DNA of 64,000 nucleotides from assembly GCF_932276165.1 (NCBI RefSeq), contig NC_063998.1, positions 4,228,501-4,292,500 of the forward strand, given 5' to 3'. The notes beneath the pieces are model-generated. The model was given only the letters and a program-made list of their open reading frames with translations. It ran no database searches and was not told the origin of the DNA. Made by a program: the position numbers and the translations under genes. Source of the DNA: Plutella xylostella (taxonomy: Eukaryota > Arthropoda > Insecta > Lepidoptera > Plutellidae). Shown piece by piece: positions 23,304-36,612 of this stretch (its first letter is position 1; each line of letters starts with the position of its first letter).

Positions 23304-23420
23304 CAAGTTCAAGGACGTGCTCATCACCTTCGAGACCGAGGACCCGGCCGTCGCTATGTTATACCCGTGTCAGTAGATTAAATTGTGGATGAAGTAAAAT
23401 TTTGTAAATAGGAAATTATA
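23304..23420 (+). pseudogene. Partial copy of NPRL3 last exon and 3' UTR
   Basis: This repeats 23045-23160 (FKDVLITFETEDPAVAMLYP, the stop codon and the start of the 3' UTR) 259 bp downstream with a few changes. No in-phase acceptor is present, so it is probably only transcribed as UTR or not at all. Confidence 0.85.
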
Positions 23421-24550
23421 TCTGTATCCGTATCAATAGATGGAACGTTGAAATAATTATATTTATATTAGGGGCTGATTTGTTTATAGTAATGTTATCT
23501 GACATATAAAATTGTTGCGTTCACTGTCTAATACCAACATTCAAACGCGAAAGCATCAGAATTATTCCCCACATAACTCTTATCTGGCTATTGAAAAATC
23601 AGCCCAAAGTTAAATAGTGTAAATAGAAAATTATAAAACACTGACGCTGAGTGGCAGAAAGGAAGTTGAGGCTAATGTCGTCTTTAAATGTATTACTGCC
23701 TTACGTTGACAGTACAGGGACAGAAAGAGAAAGACAGATTCAATGCCGACATAAGCTTAGTTCCTTTCTGCAATTCATCGTGAGTGTAGGTTTAGATATG
23801 TCAAACAAAGTTATATTTCGCGTTTTCACGTGTCATCTGTTTCATGATAACTACCGCTAGAGGCGCTGCTATGTTATAACACGGTAACTGCTACGGTGTA
23901 CGTTAATTATCAAAACTCACACTTGGCACGCTGTACAGTACCCCAAGTGTAAGTTTTATTGTTGGCAATAGATCTGGCGCCCAATTTGGAGTCGAACATA
24001 CCGCATTTCGACTCGGAATCGCTAGCATAAATTTTCTTAAATTAAAAACTTACACTTGACTTACTTACTTACAGCAATAGATTTTTCATAAAACATTACA
24101 TACTCGCTGTCGTATAATTATTTTTTATTTTGTATACTGATAATAGGAAATGTATTTGAAAATATAAAAAAAAAAAATAGTAAAATTTGAATATAACGAA
24201 ATTTAAACGTGAAATACCCACTAACGGTTTTGTTAGAGACTGATATTTATTTTTCACGTTATTGAAAAACGTTAATTATCGATTACTGTAAACAGTAGAG
24301 CATTAGGCCAATAAAAGAATATTCTTTTCTATTCTATTCTAAATACCTATAACTCATGACCATTATATGTATACTAACCTAACCTAACCTTCATTTTAGG
24401 ATAAAACAAATATATGTTTATAAATGAAATACTTACCTACTTTGTAACTTTGTATAAGTACCTAACTTCCATCAATATTTGGGGGCTTTTAATGGATCAT
24501 GGTGGGATTAAATCGTGGTAAAAGTGATATCGCTGTAATTGTACTTATGG
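23421..24550. other. Intergenic, no gene seen
   Basis: This is AT-rich sequence downstream of NPRL3. Short telomere-like runs (CCTAACCTAACCT near 24380) and an ATTCT run (24325) are the only patterns I noticed. Confidence 0.4.
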
Positions 24551-25558
24551 TACAGTATTGTGCAAATTAATGTGAACACGAGTGAAAATTTGAAAAAAAT
24601 ACATTTATTAGTTCTAAAATAAAAAAAAACAAAGATATATTAATACAATTTAAGTTATTTTAATAGAAAATGTGTCATACCTGGCTTTTATAACTTCTTC
24701 AACGCGTTTTGGCATAGAATCGACATGATTTCAACAGTTTTCTGATATTTACTGGTCTAAAAAACTTGTATGGATTACAGCCTCAATCATTTTAGTTTTT
24801 CTTGTGTAATCCGTTTTCCGAAGTCTAACTTTCACGATGGCCCACTTATTTTCAATGGGATTAAGTGCCGGTGAGTTCTCTGGCCATCCAAAGGCATGAT
24901 ATATTGTTGTTCTTGAAATATTTAAGCATAACCTTGGACACGTGGAATGGAGCCGAAATTTGTTGAAAAACTTATTGACCGTTATCATCAAATTTTCTTT
25001 GTTCAACTTCTAATCTCCGTTCTAGCAAGTCACTGTATTTTAGCGAGTTCATCATCTCTTCGATGGGCACAAGTCATCCGGTACCTATATAAGAAATACA
25101 GTCCCAAACTAAGAAAAGTTGATCCTAACGGTCAATAAGTTTTTCAACAAATTTCGGCTCCATTCCACGTGTCCAAGGTTATGCTTAAATATTTCAAGAA
25201 CAACAATATATCATGCCTTTGGATGGCCAGAGAACTCACCGGCACTTAATCCCATTGAAAATAAGTGGGCCATCGTGAAAGTTAGACTTCGGAAAACGGA
25301 TTACACAAGAAAAACTAAAATGATTGAGGCTGTAATCCATACAAGTTTTTTAGACCAGTAAATATCAGAAAACTGTTGAAATCATGTCGATTCTATGCCA
25401 AAACGCGTTGAAGAAGTTATAAAAGCCAGGTAGGACACATTTTCTATTAAAATAACTTAAATTGTATTAATATATCTCTGTTTTTTTTATTTTAGAACTA
25501 ATAAATGTATTTTTTTCAAATTTTCACTCGTGTTCACATTAATTTGCACAATACTGTA
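24551..25558. mobile_element. Palindromic Tc1-type transposon relic
   Basis: Left arm 24551-24984 and right arm 25126-25558 are near-perfect inverted copies around a 141-bp centre. The ends are CAGTATTGTGCAAATTAATG flanked by TA, the usual Tc1/mariner target. Each arm encodes the same C-terminal transposase piece ending WPENSPALNPIENKW, which holds the last Glu of a DD34E triad. The N-terminal half is absent, so the relic has no active enzyme. Confidence 0.85.
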
Positions 25559-27030
25559 TATTTAGTGAGTTGCAACCGCCTAATGTTGTTTGTATTTTGG
25601 AAAGTGTACAAATACATAAAATTCAAACTGAAATATTTATCGTAAAATATACTTTTCAGATTAAGGGTCGGCAATAGGCAATCGAGGGTTGGCATTGTCA
25701 TAGAATTATGTAGTAAATGATGCTCTACAGCCTTGAAAAAAATCACACAGGTAGCCGAAGAGTCTAGCTAGGTGCTGAATCATTCGAATTTAAGTAAATG
25801 CTTATTGATAACTGTAAATTAATTACGAAAAACCAGTAAATCACACTCCCGTATTGTAACAACTGTGTCGTAATTATCAAGAATTTTCATATGATTCTTA
25901 TCAAATTATAAAGATAAATGCTTGGACTAGGCGCTAAATACCTTGTTTTTTAATAAACACACACCTATTTTGTGTAAATTAATCCCAAACTTGAGCAATT
26001 TTTTTCCCTCAAATCTTCATACAAATATCTATGGCGACTTTCTGTGTTATAAAATCATAAACACAAGCGACGTTTGACTCAGTCAGTGTTGCCGTTAGCG
26101 TACATTTTACACATTTGACGTACTATTTGAGCCTCCCATGTGTCATGTGTAATCGGTCCATGTTATGTAGGTACCTTTTGAACATAAAACATCCAATATC
26201 ATATATAAAATATTCGTTTATTGGCTATTTTACCGTAAACGATCATAAGTTTTAGGGTATGTCGCATACGACCACGGCTTTCTTCTGAACATCACTATGA
26301 AGTATTTAAGTAGTTATTTATTTCTTCTTTAATACTTTTTAGAGCGTAATTGTTCAGTAGACGGGTGATAGTTTTTAAACTTAGTTTTTAATAGTTTCCT
26401 AATGGTTTCCTCATGTCTGTCCGTCTGTCCTGGCTCGTTCTCTGTCGTTTCTGCACCGATTGCCACAAAAATTGGTGGAGAGATGATCTAAAAAAAGGTT
26501 TTAAAAATTATTAAAAAATCTAATTTTTTATCCATACAGAGGAAAATTTTGTGAAAGATATCGTTAAAAAGGTATCTTTAAATACAAAAAATGCAATGAA
26601 ACCATGTGGATCAAATCCGAGATATATTAATACAAAGATAAAAATAGAGGATATCCCCCTTAACTTTTAAAATACTATTTTACTCATAATAATTCGGAAA
26701 AAATGTGCCATATACCTCCAAGTAAGTACTTTCAACGAAAACTATAGCGGACTCTGTATTATACATAGTTATTTTCATACAACTAGACCAACTTATGACG
26801 TGCAGTTGCCCTAACTACCTAAATGGTAACGTAAGGATATGTTTTTGTGTCAAGCGGTCGGCCCATCTAATTTTTTTTTCAGATGGAATAGGTATCTAAT
26901 TCCACAATTACGGTTTTGATTTTGTTGTGCGATTTCTCCACCAAGATACATTTTACTAAGGATAATGAGTACTTATATAATAAAACTGCGGGGATTTTCT
27001 ATAACTTAAATGAACTAAAATCCAATACAA
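25559..27030. other. Intergenic, no gene seen
   Basis: This AT-rich stretch has no coding signal. The part around 26410-26480 (GTCTGTCCGTCTGTCC) resembles a common dispersed repeat that reappears inverted near 29340. Confidence 0.35.
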
Positions 27031-27031
27031 T

Positions 27032-27455
27032 ATAGCACCTCTGCTGACGAGCAGCCCCCTACTCTTGAAAGGCAATGTATTGCGCCTGTCTTGCGTTGTT
27101 AACATTTAAAAAAATCATAACTTCTCTTCCAAAGCGTTTTTACAAAACTTTAAATACTTATATAATCAGCTAAGTAATGCCTATTTTAAGAACCTAGAAA
27201 CAAGAATATAATAATATAATATATATATGCATACAATTTAGAAGTTATTTTACAAAAACGCCAAAAAAGTATTTTTCAGCCTAAATCTAAAATAAATTCT
27301 TCATTCTGGGTACTTGGTTCTTAGGTTCTAAAAAAGGCTTTATCTTGATGAACATTTATGTATTTATTTTGAAAAGAAGTTATGATTTTTTAAATATTGA
27401 CAACGCAAGACAGACCTTTCAAGAGTAAGGGGCCTGGTGCGAAAGAGCTAAAAAA
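27032..27455. mobile_element. MITE with long inverted termini
   Basis: Left end 27046-27133 (CCCCTACTCTTGAAAGG, TGTCTTGCGTTGTTAAC, AAAATCATAACTTCT) is matched by the inverse of 27379-27455. The core is noncoding, about 420 bp in all. Confidence 0.7.
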
Positions 27456-28236
27456 AGCTAAATTTATTTCAGTAAAAGAAAAAACTCATGTACGGTTTTA
27501 ACCCTACATGTACGTTTTCAACGCTGGATATGTGCGCTTTGAGAACTCCGTTGCGGCAACACTGGACTCAGTCGGCCGGTGGCCTCCAAAGAAGGGTCAC
27601 GTCGGTTTAGGCGGCACTGACAGCTCGCGATCTCATTGTGTACAGACACAAAATCACTGCACATTGGTTGTCATTGCACTTTTTCAACTTTTATGACACC
27701 AACATAATTTGATTTGAAATTGAGGAAGCATAATTCTTGTACTATATTCAATAAATTAAATGATAATGTTTTTTATTAGTTAAGTCCATGGTACTTCTTG
27801 ATTAAATTATAATTATTAATGCCTAACTAAAACTCACTAATATAAAATTAAAATTAAACTAAAAAGAAGATGCTGGCCAGATCGCTGCCACTGTCGGGTA
27901 GGGTACCCAAGACGCTGGCCGCGTTACCCCGCTATATAGCTATGCTTAGCCTTTGTGATAGGTAAGTGCCAGCCCTAGGGTCCCTTGAGACTTCTATTAG
28001 TCTGCTGCTGATGTCTTTAAAAAGCTGACGTGCCTCCCCACGGCCCTGGGATGAGGAGCAGGAATATAGTGAATGGATCTAAGTGATGACAATACGTAGG
28101 AAGATTAGGTTAGGATTCAAAAACACAGTCTCATGGTGCTGGTTGAGGCATGGTCTCGTGAGGATCTGATGAGGGCAGTAACACGGAGGTGACTGAATTT
28201 TATTTCAAAGATTTAATAGCTAAAAGCATCGAGTTT
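27456..28236. other. Intergenic, no gene seen
   Basis: No supported exon is visible. A GC-richer patch (27870-28060, GCTGGCCAGATCGCTGCC) may be old retroelement sequence. Confidence 0.3.
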
Positions 28237-28558
28237 GGGCGCGGTGGTAGCTCAGTCGGGTAAGCGCCCGCTTCTCACGCAAGAGATGCGGGTTCGAATC
28301 ACGGCGCTGACATGTACCAATGAGTTCTTTTAACTTAAGTACAATGTATACCATCGCTCTAACGGTGAAGGAAAACATCGTGAGGAAACCTGCATATCTA
28401 GATTTAGCACATCTAGATATGTGAACCCACCAACCCGCAGTGGACCAGCGTGGTGGGAAATGGTTCAAGTTTAGGAAGGCAGTTTAGACCTTGGGGATAT
28501 GCACAAAGGTTCCACTCGAGAGAGCCAGGTGCAGGTACTTACACCCCCACAGAGAATA
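28237..28558 (+). mobile_element. tRNA-derived SINE
   Basis: The head GCGCGGTGGTAGCTCAGTCGG has a good box A, and GGGTTCGAATC is box B. The body contains GAAGGAAAACATCGTGAGG and the CCAACCCGCAGTGGACCAGC segment typical of lepidopteran SINEs. It ends near GAATAGAATAGAATC. Confidence 0.8.
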
Positions 28559-28730
28559 GAATAGAATCGAGTTTGGGCTATTAAGTATGTTTTTCAAAGA
28601 GAGAGAGAAAGATAATTTAGGTTTCCTCTGGATTAGTTAGGTTTACTGGGTTTACTAAATTCATTCGTAACGTAAAATTGTCAATGACGGAATTTCTTCT
28701 ATAGACAGTAGCCACTAATAAAAACAACGA

Positions 28731-29068
28731 TATATGGCGTGATTTGCAAAAGTACCTATCTAGTCAACCTGCCACGGGGTGACTTCGGTGGGTAACTCAG
28801 AATAATACTAATTATATGTTATTGCATCAATAATAAAAAAATCAAGAAAATATTCAAAGTTTCCATCCTCGCTTTTCACGCACACAAATCACAAACTCAT
28901 GCCTTGTTCTAGGAGCAGGGTCTACCCTGGTGCATTTCCATGACCACTTTTCATTAGCGTCCCACCGGTTTCGATGCTCAGCGGAATAGCACCATTAACC
29001 ATTATTATTCTGAGATATCATCACTTCTTATTCTGAGTTACCCAACATAAAATCACGCCATCTATTGA
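28731..29068. mobile_element. MITE
   Basis: ATGGCGTGATTTGC plus GGGTAACTCAGAATAA on the left (28735-28805) is mirrored on the right (29025-29066). It is about 340 bp and noncoding. Confidence 0.65.
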
Positions 29069-30600
29069 AATCATTTTTTAAATTAGGATTTGTCTATGGT
29101 GTGGTCCCCAAATTTAAGGGTTAAAGCCAAATAATTATATTTTAACCTTTTTTTATACCTATTATATTAAAAGACCTATTCAACGATACCCTACCTACAC
29201 CATCAAAATAACCGGAAAAAATATCAGCCCCAATTTACTTGTATGGGAGAGGGAGTACCCCAATTTTTTTTTGGGTACTCCTCATATCTATGCGAAATAT
29301 CAGCTTGATATCTTTACCCGTTTCTGAGAAAAAGGGCAGTGACAGACAGTCAGTCAGACAGACGGACAACAAAGAGATCTTATAACGGTTGCTTTTTTCC
29401 TTTTGAGGTACGAAACTCTAAAAATATGAAAAAATATTATTCTGCCACCAAAAAATATACTTACAAACATACATACATACAATCAAAAAACATTACTCTC
29501 CTCCTTCGGCAGTCGGGTTAAAACAAGTGAGACTGATTCTGAACTTTTGTTCTACGAGTTTTAAAAATTAACCAAAAAAAACTTTATCATAGAAACTTTG
29601 TTGACACGTGACTTTTTACCATGGAAAACGATTTTTTTTTCGCGTTTTTGCAAAACTCGTAGAACTAAAGTTGTTCAGAATGACCCCTTGAGTCATCCCC
29701 TTTCGGCTTAGTATACCCTTAGTATAACTTATTATCTACACTTTAATACCAGTAGTTAGTTACCTTTCTACAAGTAAATACCACATTTGTTTAGAAATCT
29801 AATCGGGTTCCGAGTATGGAGAAAAGTGGCACCCCTATTAATTTCTACTCTTTCCTGGTGCCTACCAGTGTAAGTAAAAATTATACTTACCTACCCTAAC
29901 ATCACCCAAAATGTACTTGAAAATAATTGTCAACAAAGTTGGCGAGTAAAAGTTTATCGACCCACTGTGCAAACTAACATGTGTGCGTGTCACTGCGTGT
30001 GCTGTGTGAAGAGCATTGAAAACCCAAAATTGGCGCGGCACGTCACCCTGTACGGGCCCTTAAAGTATTCTATTATTCATTTCTATTGCACTGACTTCCA
30101 TCCTTTTCCATCCCATCCCAATAAGTTTTTTTTTTTAATAATAGATATTATACTCGTTCTTACAGGCAGGATGTCTCATCTCATCATACATCTCATCATG
30201 AAGGGAAATGAATAAGGACTGAAGATACACTTTTTTACTGAAAGGACACTTTAGAAACATACAAATATTTATAAAAATACATAGCAAAGGAAGGAGGAGT
30301 AGAAATTAATAGGGGGCATGGGCGTTTACATAGTACATGGCCACCCAAGTGGTAGGTAAAAATGCTTTGTCCGAGGCATGGAATTTTTTTTCTACTTATG
30401 GTCCGAGGATGTATAAACGGGCGTCTACGTCGACTGAGTATTGAGGCTCCGTCTCTTTTCATGCCACACGGGCACACGATGAGTAGAAACAAGGAACCTA
30501 TTTCTCTAAGTACCGACGGCCACGCAATCCACAAGGAGAAGAGGAGTTGGGGAAGGGATCTGCGGGGTTATTGTCTATCTAGTTGATAACTCTCTTCACC
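29069..30600. other. Intergenic with repeat fragments
   Basis: It contains a dispersed repeat piece with CAGTCAGTCAGACAGACGG (29345-29366) and the TTTTCCTTTTGAGGTACG motif common in lepidopteran genomes. A 29540-29670 stretch carries inverted ACGAGTTTT words. I see no gene. Confidence 0.4.
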
Positions 30601-31116
30601 GTGATCTTACTGTCAAAAAGCAAATTTTGACACTATTCGTATTGTGTATGTTCGGTTGGGGTGGAATAATGACGTCATAGTTGGTATGGGCTTCAATACC
30701 CACCGGCCGCCATCTTGTTAAAATTTTGTATGCGAATATTTTATCGAAACCCGAGATTGGTATTTTGTATCGGATAGTTGGAATCATAAGTACTAATTTG
30801 GGTTGGCCAACCGTCTTGTCTTGGGCAACTAGTAAATAGTAGCTTTTAAACCATAGAGTCACCATAGAATGTAGAAAATAACGTTTTTTTTTGTAAATTG
30901 TGACGCTGAAATCTTCTTGTTCTTATGATCTTGAACTGTCTTGAACAAAATCATATTTCTTTGATGTTTGTTTTGTGAATCTTGCAAATTTTTGGTCTTC
31001 CATAATTAGTAAATAGTAAGTAGTAAGTAATTAGTTAGAAGGAAATTATTTCAGTAGGTATTTGTTTTTTTTTCAGTAAGTATAGGTACCTAACTGTTGT
31101 TTTAAAATTGGTTTCA

Positions 31117-31458
31117 GGGGACTCTGGTTATGCTCTACGGCCATGGATATTAACACCTATCCTCAATGCAGCTGTAGGATCCCCAGAAGAACACTACACT
31201 GATCTACACTGCCGTGTCAGAAATACTGTGGAGTGGTGCATTGGGGCCCTTAAAACACGCTGGAGATGTTTGCTGGCACACCGTGTGCAGTAAATGACTG
31301 TTGTGTACTACACAATATAGCAAATGCACACAATATACCAGTGACGACAACTTGCCTGCTGCTGGTAACATTCGGGTGCAGCATATTGGTAACGTGGCTT
31401 ATGGTGCTGCTGATGCAGATAGGGCGCATGAGGGCCAACCTTGTCCAGAGGCTGTGAA
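31117..31458 (+). pseudogene. PIF/Harbinger transposase (HARBI1-like), C-terminal relic
   Basis: The reading GDSGYALRPWILTPILNAAV, then LHCRVRNTVEWCIGALKTRW and, after a frame change near 31290, CCVLHNIANAHNIP matches the end of Harbinger transposases. The catalytic N-terminal part is missing and the frame is broken. A possible splice acceptor (TTTCAG) precedes it. Confidence 0.75.
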
Positions 31459-31693
31459 TTTCAAGGAACTAAAATAACCTGACTCTGATAGGCTGATTTT
31501 TGCTGTATATGTATAATTTAGTAATAAAAAACACAATTTATATTAATGGCTTTTATTTTTGATTTTAAATCACATAACTTCCTTTCACATTTTGCTTCTA
31601 CCAGTCTTACTATAATCATTATTAAAATATTTTTTCTACTTTAACCTTGTTTAAGTTATGATTGCACATTGCCACTTTACATGTGAATGCCCA

Positions 31694-31900
31694 TCAGAAT
31701 TTTTGACCAGTTTTTGTAACTCCAGACCCAATTGAATATAATTCATATAATTGTAATGCTGCACTGTCCCATAGCCAACGTGCTGATTGTATGCCTAGTG
31801 GGCCGGGAGGGTACCGGCCAACAGCAAGCTCTTTATGTCTTTCAACGAACTCCAACAAAATGTCCATTTGTCGATCTGAGACTTTTCTTAAAGGCGCCAT
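31694..31900 (-). CDS. Myb/SANT-like protein of a Harbinger element
   Basis: This 68-aa frame (MAPLRKVSDRQMDILLEFVE at the start, SIGSGVTKTGQKF at the end) resembles the DNA-binding partner protein that Harbinger elements carry on the opposite strand from the transposase. A TTTCCAG acceptor lies just before the Met, so a 5' UTR exon is possible. It is shorter than usual and stops before the expected basic tail, so it is probably decayed. Confidence 0.5.
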   Translation of the reverse strand: MAPLRKVSDRQMDILLEFVERHKELAVGRYPPGPLGIQSARWLWDSAALQLYELYSIGSGVTKTGQKF

Positions 31901-33086
31901 CCTGGAAATAAAATACAATATTAATGTCCTATTCAATCTTTTTTCTTGGCACATGATATGCCTCACAAAAATATTACTAACAAGCACAACCTGCACAAAT
32001 GTGAAGATTATTTAATGGCTCAGTGATCAATCTACTTTTAATAACTGAGTTCCCAGTACCAAGTGTTAGATCTCAATCATCGACTTATATTACTAGCGTA
32101 TCGTCCTAGAAATCATTGATCTCAATGCTTTTATTAAGAACAATAAATGTTCATTTTTCACGACTTTGTAAAAATTTCCCATATTTCGTTCGTGTGTATG
32201 ACTAAGTTTAAAAATTTAATAGTAATACGTTAATTATGTACTTACCTTAGATATAATGAACAATTAAAACACAGGATTCAGGTAATTATAAAAAAACACA
32301 CACCAAAATCAATCTCTGTTTTGGATGGTTCCTTGTAGTTTGTTTTGACAATCATTTGACAATAGCTTCCAGTATCGCCATTTTTCTAAACAATGCGGCA
32401 AATTAAAGATTTGATAAATACAGTAGTCGTAGTTTGAAGTGAAATGAAGTTTTCATTTAGTCGGCTAACCAAATCACAGAATATTTTCACAAAAATTTTG
32501 CAACCTCTAGTGTATCGATAAATCTCATACCCACTATTCGTTTAGTGATCATGACCGAGATAGCCGATGCCAAAAGATGGTCAGAAACCCATCATAGATT
32601 TATACGGTTGGAAATCGCGAGTCCATGACACCCGAGATAGAAAATCACCCAGCTGTATTGAAACGACGGAGCGGCAGCGAATGATGATTCTGCTGGAGAA
32701 GATGGTAAGCATGAGTGATCATGTGGCATTAATTCACTGCGATAGCCACAACGACTTGTGGTAGCCGTGTATCATGCTAACAAAAGGATTCAAATCAAAT
32801 TAAATATTTTATTGCCATCAAGTGTACATCAATGATTGGCCTTCAAATGTGAGTCCTCTGGTCTTGGTCCATATTCCGATATCCAAAAAAATATATCGAT
32901 ATATTATATTACGATTATTACCGGTTTGCACTATTTATGTCCACAGAGTAAACAAAACTACGTTTCGATGTGTCAAAAACATATGTCATCTCTTTGATGT
33001 CAAACTGCTTTGTTGTCGATTGTCGACTTACTTCCGTGTTGTTTTCACAATATCAATTTATTTCTGTGCTACAAAGTCGTTTGAAA
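31901..33086. other. Intergenic and MOSPD1 upstream region
   Basis: I see no supported exon. The last 200-300 bp should contain the promoter and 5' UTR of the MOSPD1-like gene. A 65-codon frame at 32567-32764 has no family resemblance that I recognise. Confidence 0.35.
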
Positions 33087-34348
33087 ATGAAGAACTTTCC
33101 TGTGTTCGTTTTTCCAGTTTCGCTAGAATTTTATCTGAGCGCGAGACACACGCACAAGCAGCTACTGACTCTCTACAACCCTTACGACTTCGCTGTAAAT
33201 TTTAAAGGTGAAAATTCGTGACCATCTCGAGTTCTCATGTGGTGTTTATTTGTTTTTATAACCTGTTTTGTTTGTTTCAGTGTTATGTACGTCGCCAAAT
33301 AAGTTCACAGTGATCGATCCGGAGGGAGTGATCGCTCCCCAGAGCTGCATAGACATCGTGGTCCGCTACACGCAGCCCTCAGTGGTTCACTGTAGCACCA
33401 CTGAGAAGTTTAGGATCACCATGTATGACAGGAACACCCAGCAGGTCTGATATACTTACCTAATTATGTAGTTATAACAGTTGTATAATAACTTATGTGT
33501 GGAAATAATAGGTTAGTTACAAATGATTATAGTTTTTTTGGGTCAAACTTTGCTTATCAAGTCTGTTCCATATGTTCTTTAGATACCAACCAATTATTAT
33601 CTTAACCTATTTTACAGGCATTGGGGAAGAGGGATATTCCTACTAAGCTCATAGAAGGTGAACCATTAAGCTCACATCCTGAGAGTATGAGTGATAGTTT
33701 TCACCCATTGTTGACTAAACCTGTTGCCATGAAACCCGTAGAAGAAACAACAAGAGTTACCTCATGCAATCATCCTCACAATATGCGCCAAAGGTTTGTT
33801 TGATTTTGAATGACTATTTACACTTTTGAGAATGCTTTTGATCTAGCTAGTTTAGTTACCAAGTATCCAATATCAAAATTTACAATGACTTTCTTTTTAT
33901 CAAATTGGTGTTTAAATATGTGTTTCCATTAATAATTAATGAAATCATACATGATTCAGGTTTTTAAAGTACCAGGCATTAAAATTTATTATAATGAATT
34001 CTACCTTTATTTATTCTAGACTTTGTTCACTTTTGTTGCTGAACACATGTTTAGTTTTGTGTAAAGAGAATTAAATATTGGAATAACTGTTCCTCATTCA
34101 CCCTACCTTATTTCACATTTAATTTTTTAACTAATGGTTTTCTCTTTCTAATTTCCAGAGAGCAGCAACCAGTGAATGTAGTAGCAGTGGCTGTGAGTAT
34201 ATGCTGCATTGCAGCATTGTTGCTACCAACACAGCCGGAGACTGTTGTGGAAACACAGTGGCCGGAGTGGCTTCACATTGGTTCTAACTTAAAACTAGTC
34301 TTTTCATTTGTCCTAGGTTTAGTCAGTATGCTAGTGCTGAGACCCTAG
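33087..34348 (+). CDS. MOSPD1: MOSPD1-like MSP-domain membrane protein, 4 exons
   Basis: Exons 33087-33207, 33281-33444, 33618-33793 and 34159-34348 are all GT-AG, phases close, and they give 216 aa (human MOSPD1 is 213). The MSP (major sperm protein) domain fills about residues 1-95: FPVFVFPVSLEFYLSARHTH, LYNPYDFAVNFKVLCTSPNK, PQSCIDIVVRY, EKFRITMYDR. A linker with the shared ALGKRDI motif follows. Two hydrophobic segments close the protein (about 158-172 and 196-214, ending LVSMLVLRP), as in the family. MOSPD1 and MOSPD3 are ER membrane proteins that bind FFAT-like motifs at membrane contacts. Function is from the family. Confidence 0.88.
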
Positions 34349-36612
34349 GACACAATTACAACTGTGTTTAGTCTATTTCACATAGAAAAGAGATATGAAT
34401 GTTTGCTTAACTTCACTCCAAATAGGAAATGCTTTAATGGTTAATATTTTAAGACTGTGAGATATAAATACATAAGCAATCCTTATGTATTATCCCAGGA
34501 TCCAAAAATCTTATAATTTGTTATGACACTAATTTCTTTGTGTGATGGTCATAGATGTCTTTAACCATCTATGAATATGGCTAGTCAAAACTTATATTGT
34601 TGATTATATATCAAAATATTTACTTAAAAAAAACTGTGATGGAAAATCTTATATTGCTCTCTCCATTTTCTGGTGCTTTGTAAATATCAGCATGAAACGG
34701 ACTAGACATGGTTGAAGTTAATCTTTTTGTCTTGTAAATATTATACTAGCTGTTACCATGTTGGGGTGTGTATAGGAATTATGAACATTTCCTAATTCTG
34801 GTGGTCGATTTTATAATTAATATATGGTATAAGGTCTGAAGATAGTTATTATTTCCTTGGTGTGATAAGTATTTTTACTTAATGGTTCTATGAGTAATAT
34901 TAATTTATTACTGATATGTAAGGATTGTTTTAATTATTGTAGTTATTATTAGTTTTGTATATTTTAAACGGAAAGTTTATCAGTGTGAAACTACCATTCC
35001 ATAACCATTCTTACTGTGCACAGTAATTTTTCAGAATTTAGAGATATAATTATGCTTCGTTGCATATTTTTTACATAAACGGTTAAAGATTAGCATACCG
35101 AATATATGTACTTATTAATGAGCATCCCATCATCTGTAAATATTATTAATTAATGTAATGTTATGTGCCTAAAGTTCATTTCTGGTAAACGAACAGTGCT
35201 GCAAATCCTCAATGATATACATTTATAGTAGAATATACATTAGATCCTATCATTCATGGGTATCTTGTTATGGGTACATTTAGGTATCTTGCTTGTTAAA
35301 TGCCTATGTTGAATGGAACCTTACTATACCTAACTACCTCCTGGTATTTTTTTTGACAACTTTGTATCTGCCATACTTATGTTATGTGACACGGTGTACC
35401 TACCACCACGTTTATATTTATTTATTTATATCACATAACTGCGAAGGGACCATCGCATTGTTTGTATCTACTAATAGTACCCATTATAATTGATTTCACC
35501 AAATATATCAATACCATCATAAATATTTTGCTTCTTATTTACTTCTTACACATAAAGACACAAGAGTTTTATATAAAAATCTGTTTATTATTCAAAACAA
35601 TTGTTAGAAGACACCCAATGTTTGTTATCTTTTTAAGATTTGTGCATAAAAGGAACGCATACCGTTAAATTAGCGCATGCAATGACAAAATACATAAATA
35701 TAACATTAACATTCTTATTTTTGCAATGATCTACCATTTCTTTACCTTCTAGGTCATCTCGTATATCTCATTCTAATCACTAAACTAATCTCACTATCAA
35801 ATTTACTATCACAACTTCACTACAGATGATGACTAGAATTTGTTAAATACAGTGATATGCCGAAAACACGCTCAGGGCAATTTAACCCATAATAATTATA
35901 GTAATAACTATTATGATTATTGAATCTTTCTATCACATAGGTATGATATTTACTGCCTAATTTTTAGGAACTAGAAATTAGTTAGGTCTGTCATAGGTAC
36001 TTCATTTTATCGTTATTTTATGAGTTTATGCCATTTAATTTTCTAAATAAGGTGCATGTAGAGATGTAAAATTGACAGTTCATAATAAAGCTTAATGGCA
36101 TAGCTAATAGGAACATACAATCAATAATCGGTCTCTTAGAATCTAAATTAGATAGGTACTAGGAATTCAGGCTGACAAATGCGTATCACTAATAACTAGC
36201 CTAAGTATATTTAATTTAAAATTAAGATTTTGTACTCGAATTAAGGCATTTTTGGGCAATAACGGAGTTTAAAGTTTTACAAGACACATTTGCATTTGAG
36301 TTTTTCACAAAAAATCTGGTTACAAATTTAGATAGGCGTGGCCTATTCTTTTCACAATTTTTATTAGTAATTAAATTATAATAAACTTCTGATATCCACA
36401 ACATAAATTAAGAGGCACTTTCTACTCAGATATCCTTATAATTAAATTTATCTCTAATAGATATGGTTATTTAAATTTACCTTAGTTATCAGATCTATTA
36501 AGAAAGACACTACAGATTTATCTATTTCCTTACGGCACCGTCTTACACATTTTTACTCAGGAAACACAATACATCAACAAAACAAATTGGTCCTTTTTCA
36601 TTATAAGGATTA
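34349..36612. other. 3' flanks of two convergent genes
   Basis: AT-rich, no exons seen. It must hold the 3' UTRs of the MOSPD1-like gene (plus) and the galactosyltransferase-like gene (minus). Confidence 0.4.

Noticed and set aside
28237..28310. tRNA gene
   Set aside because: Boxes A and B are present, but the same head and body recur at 22585-22888, so this is a SINE.
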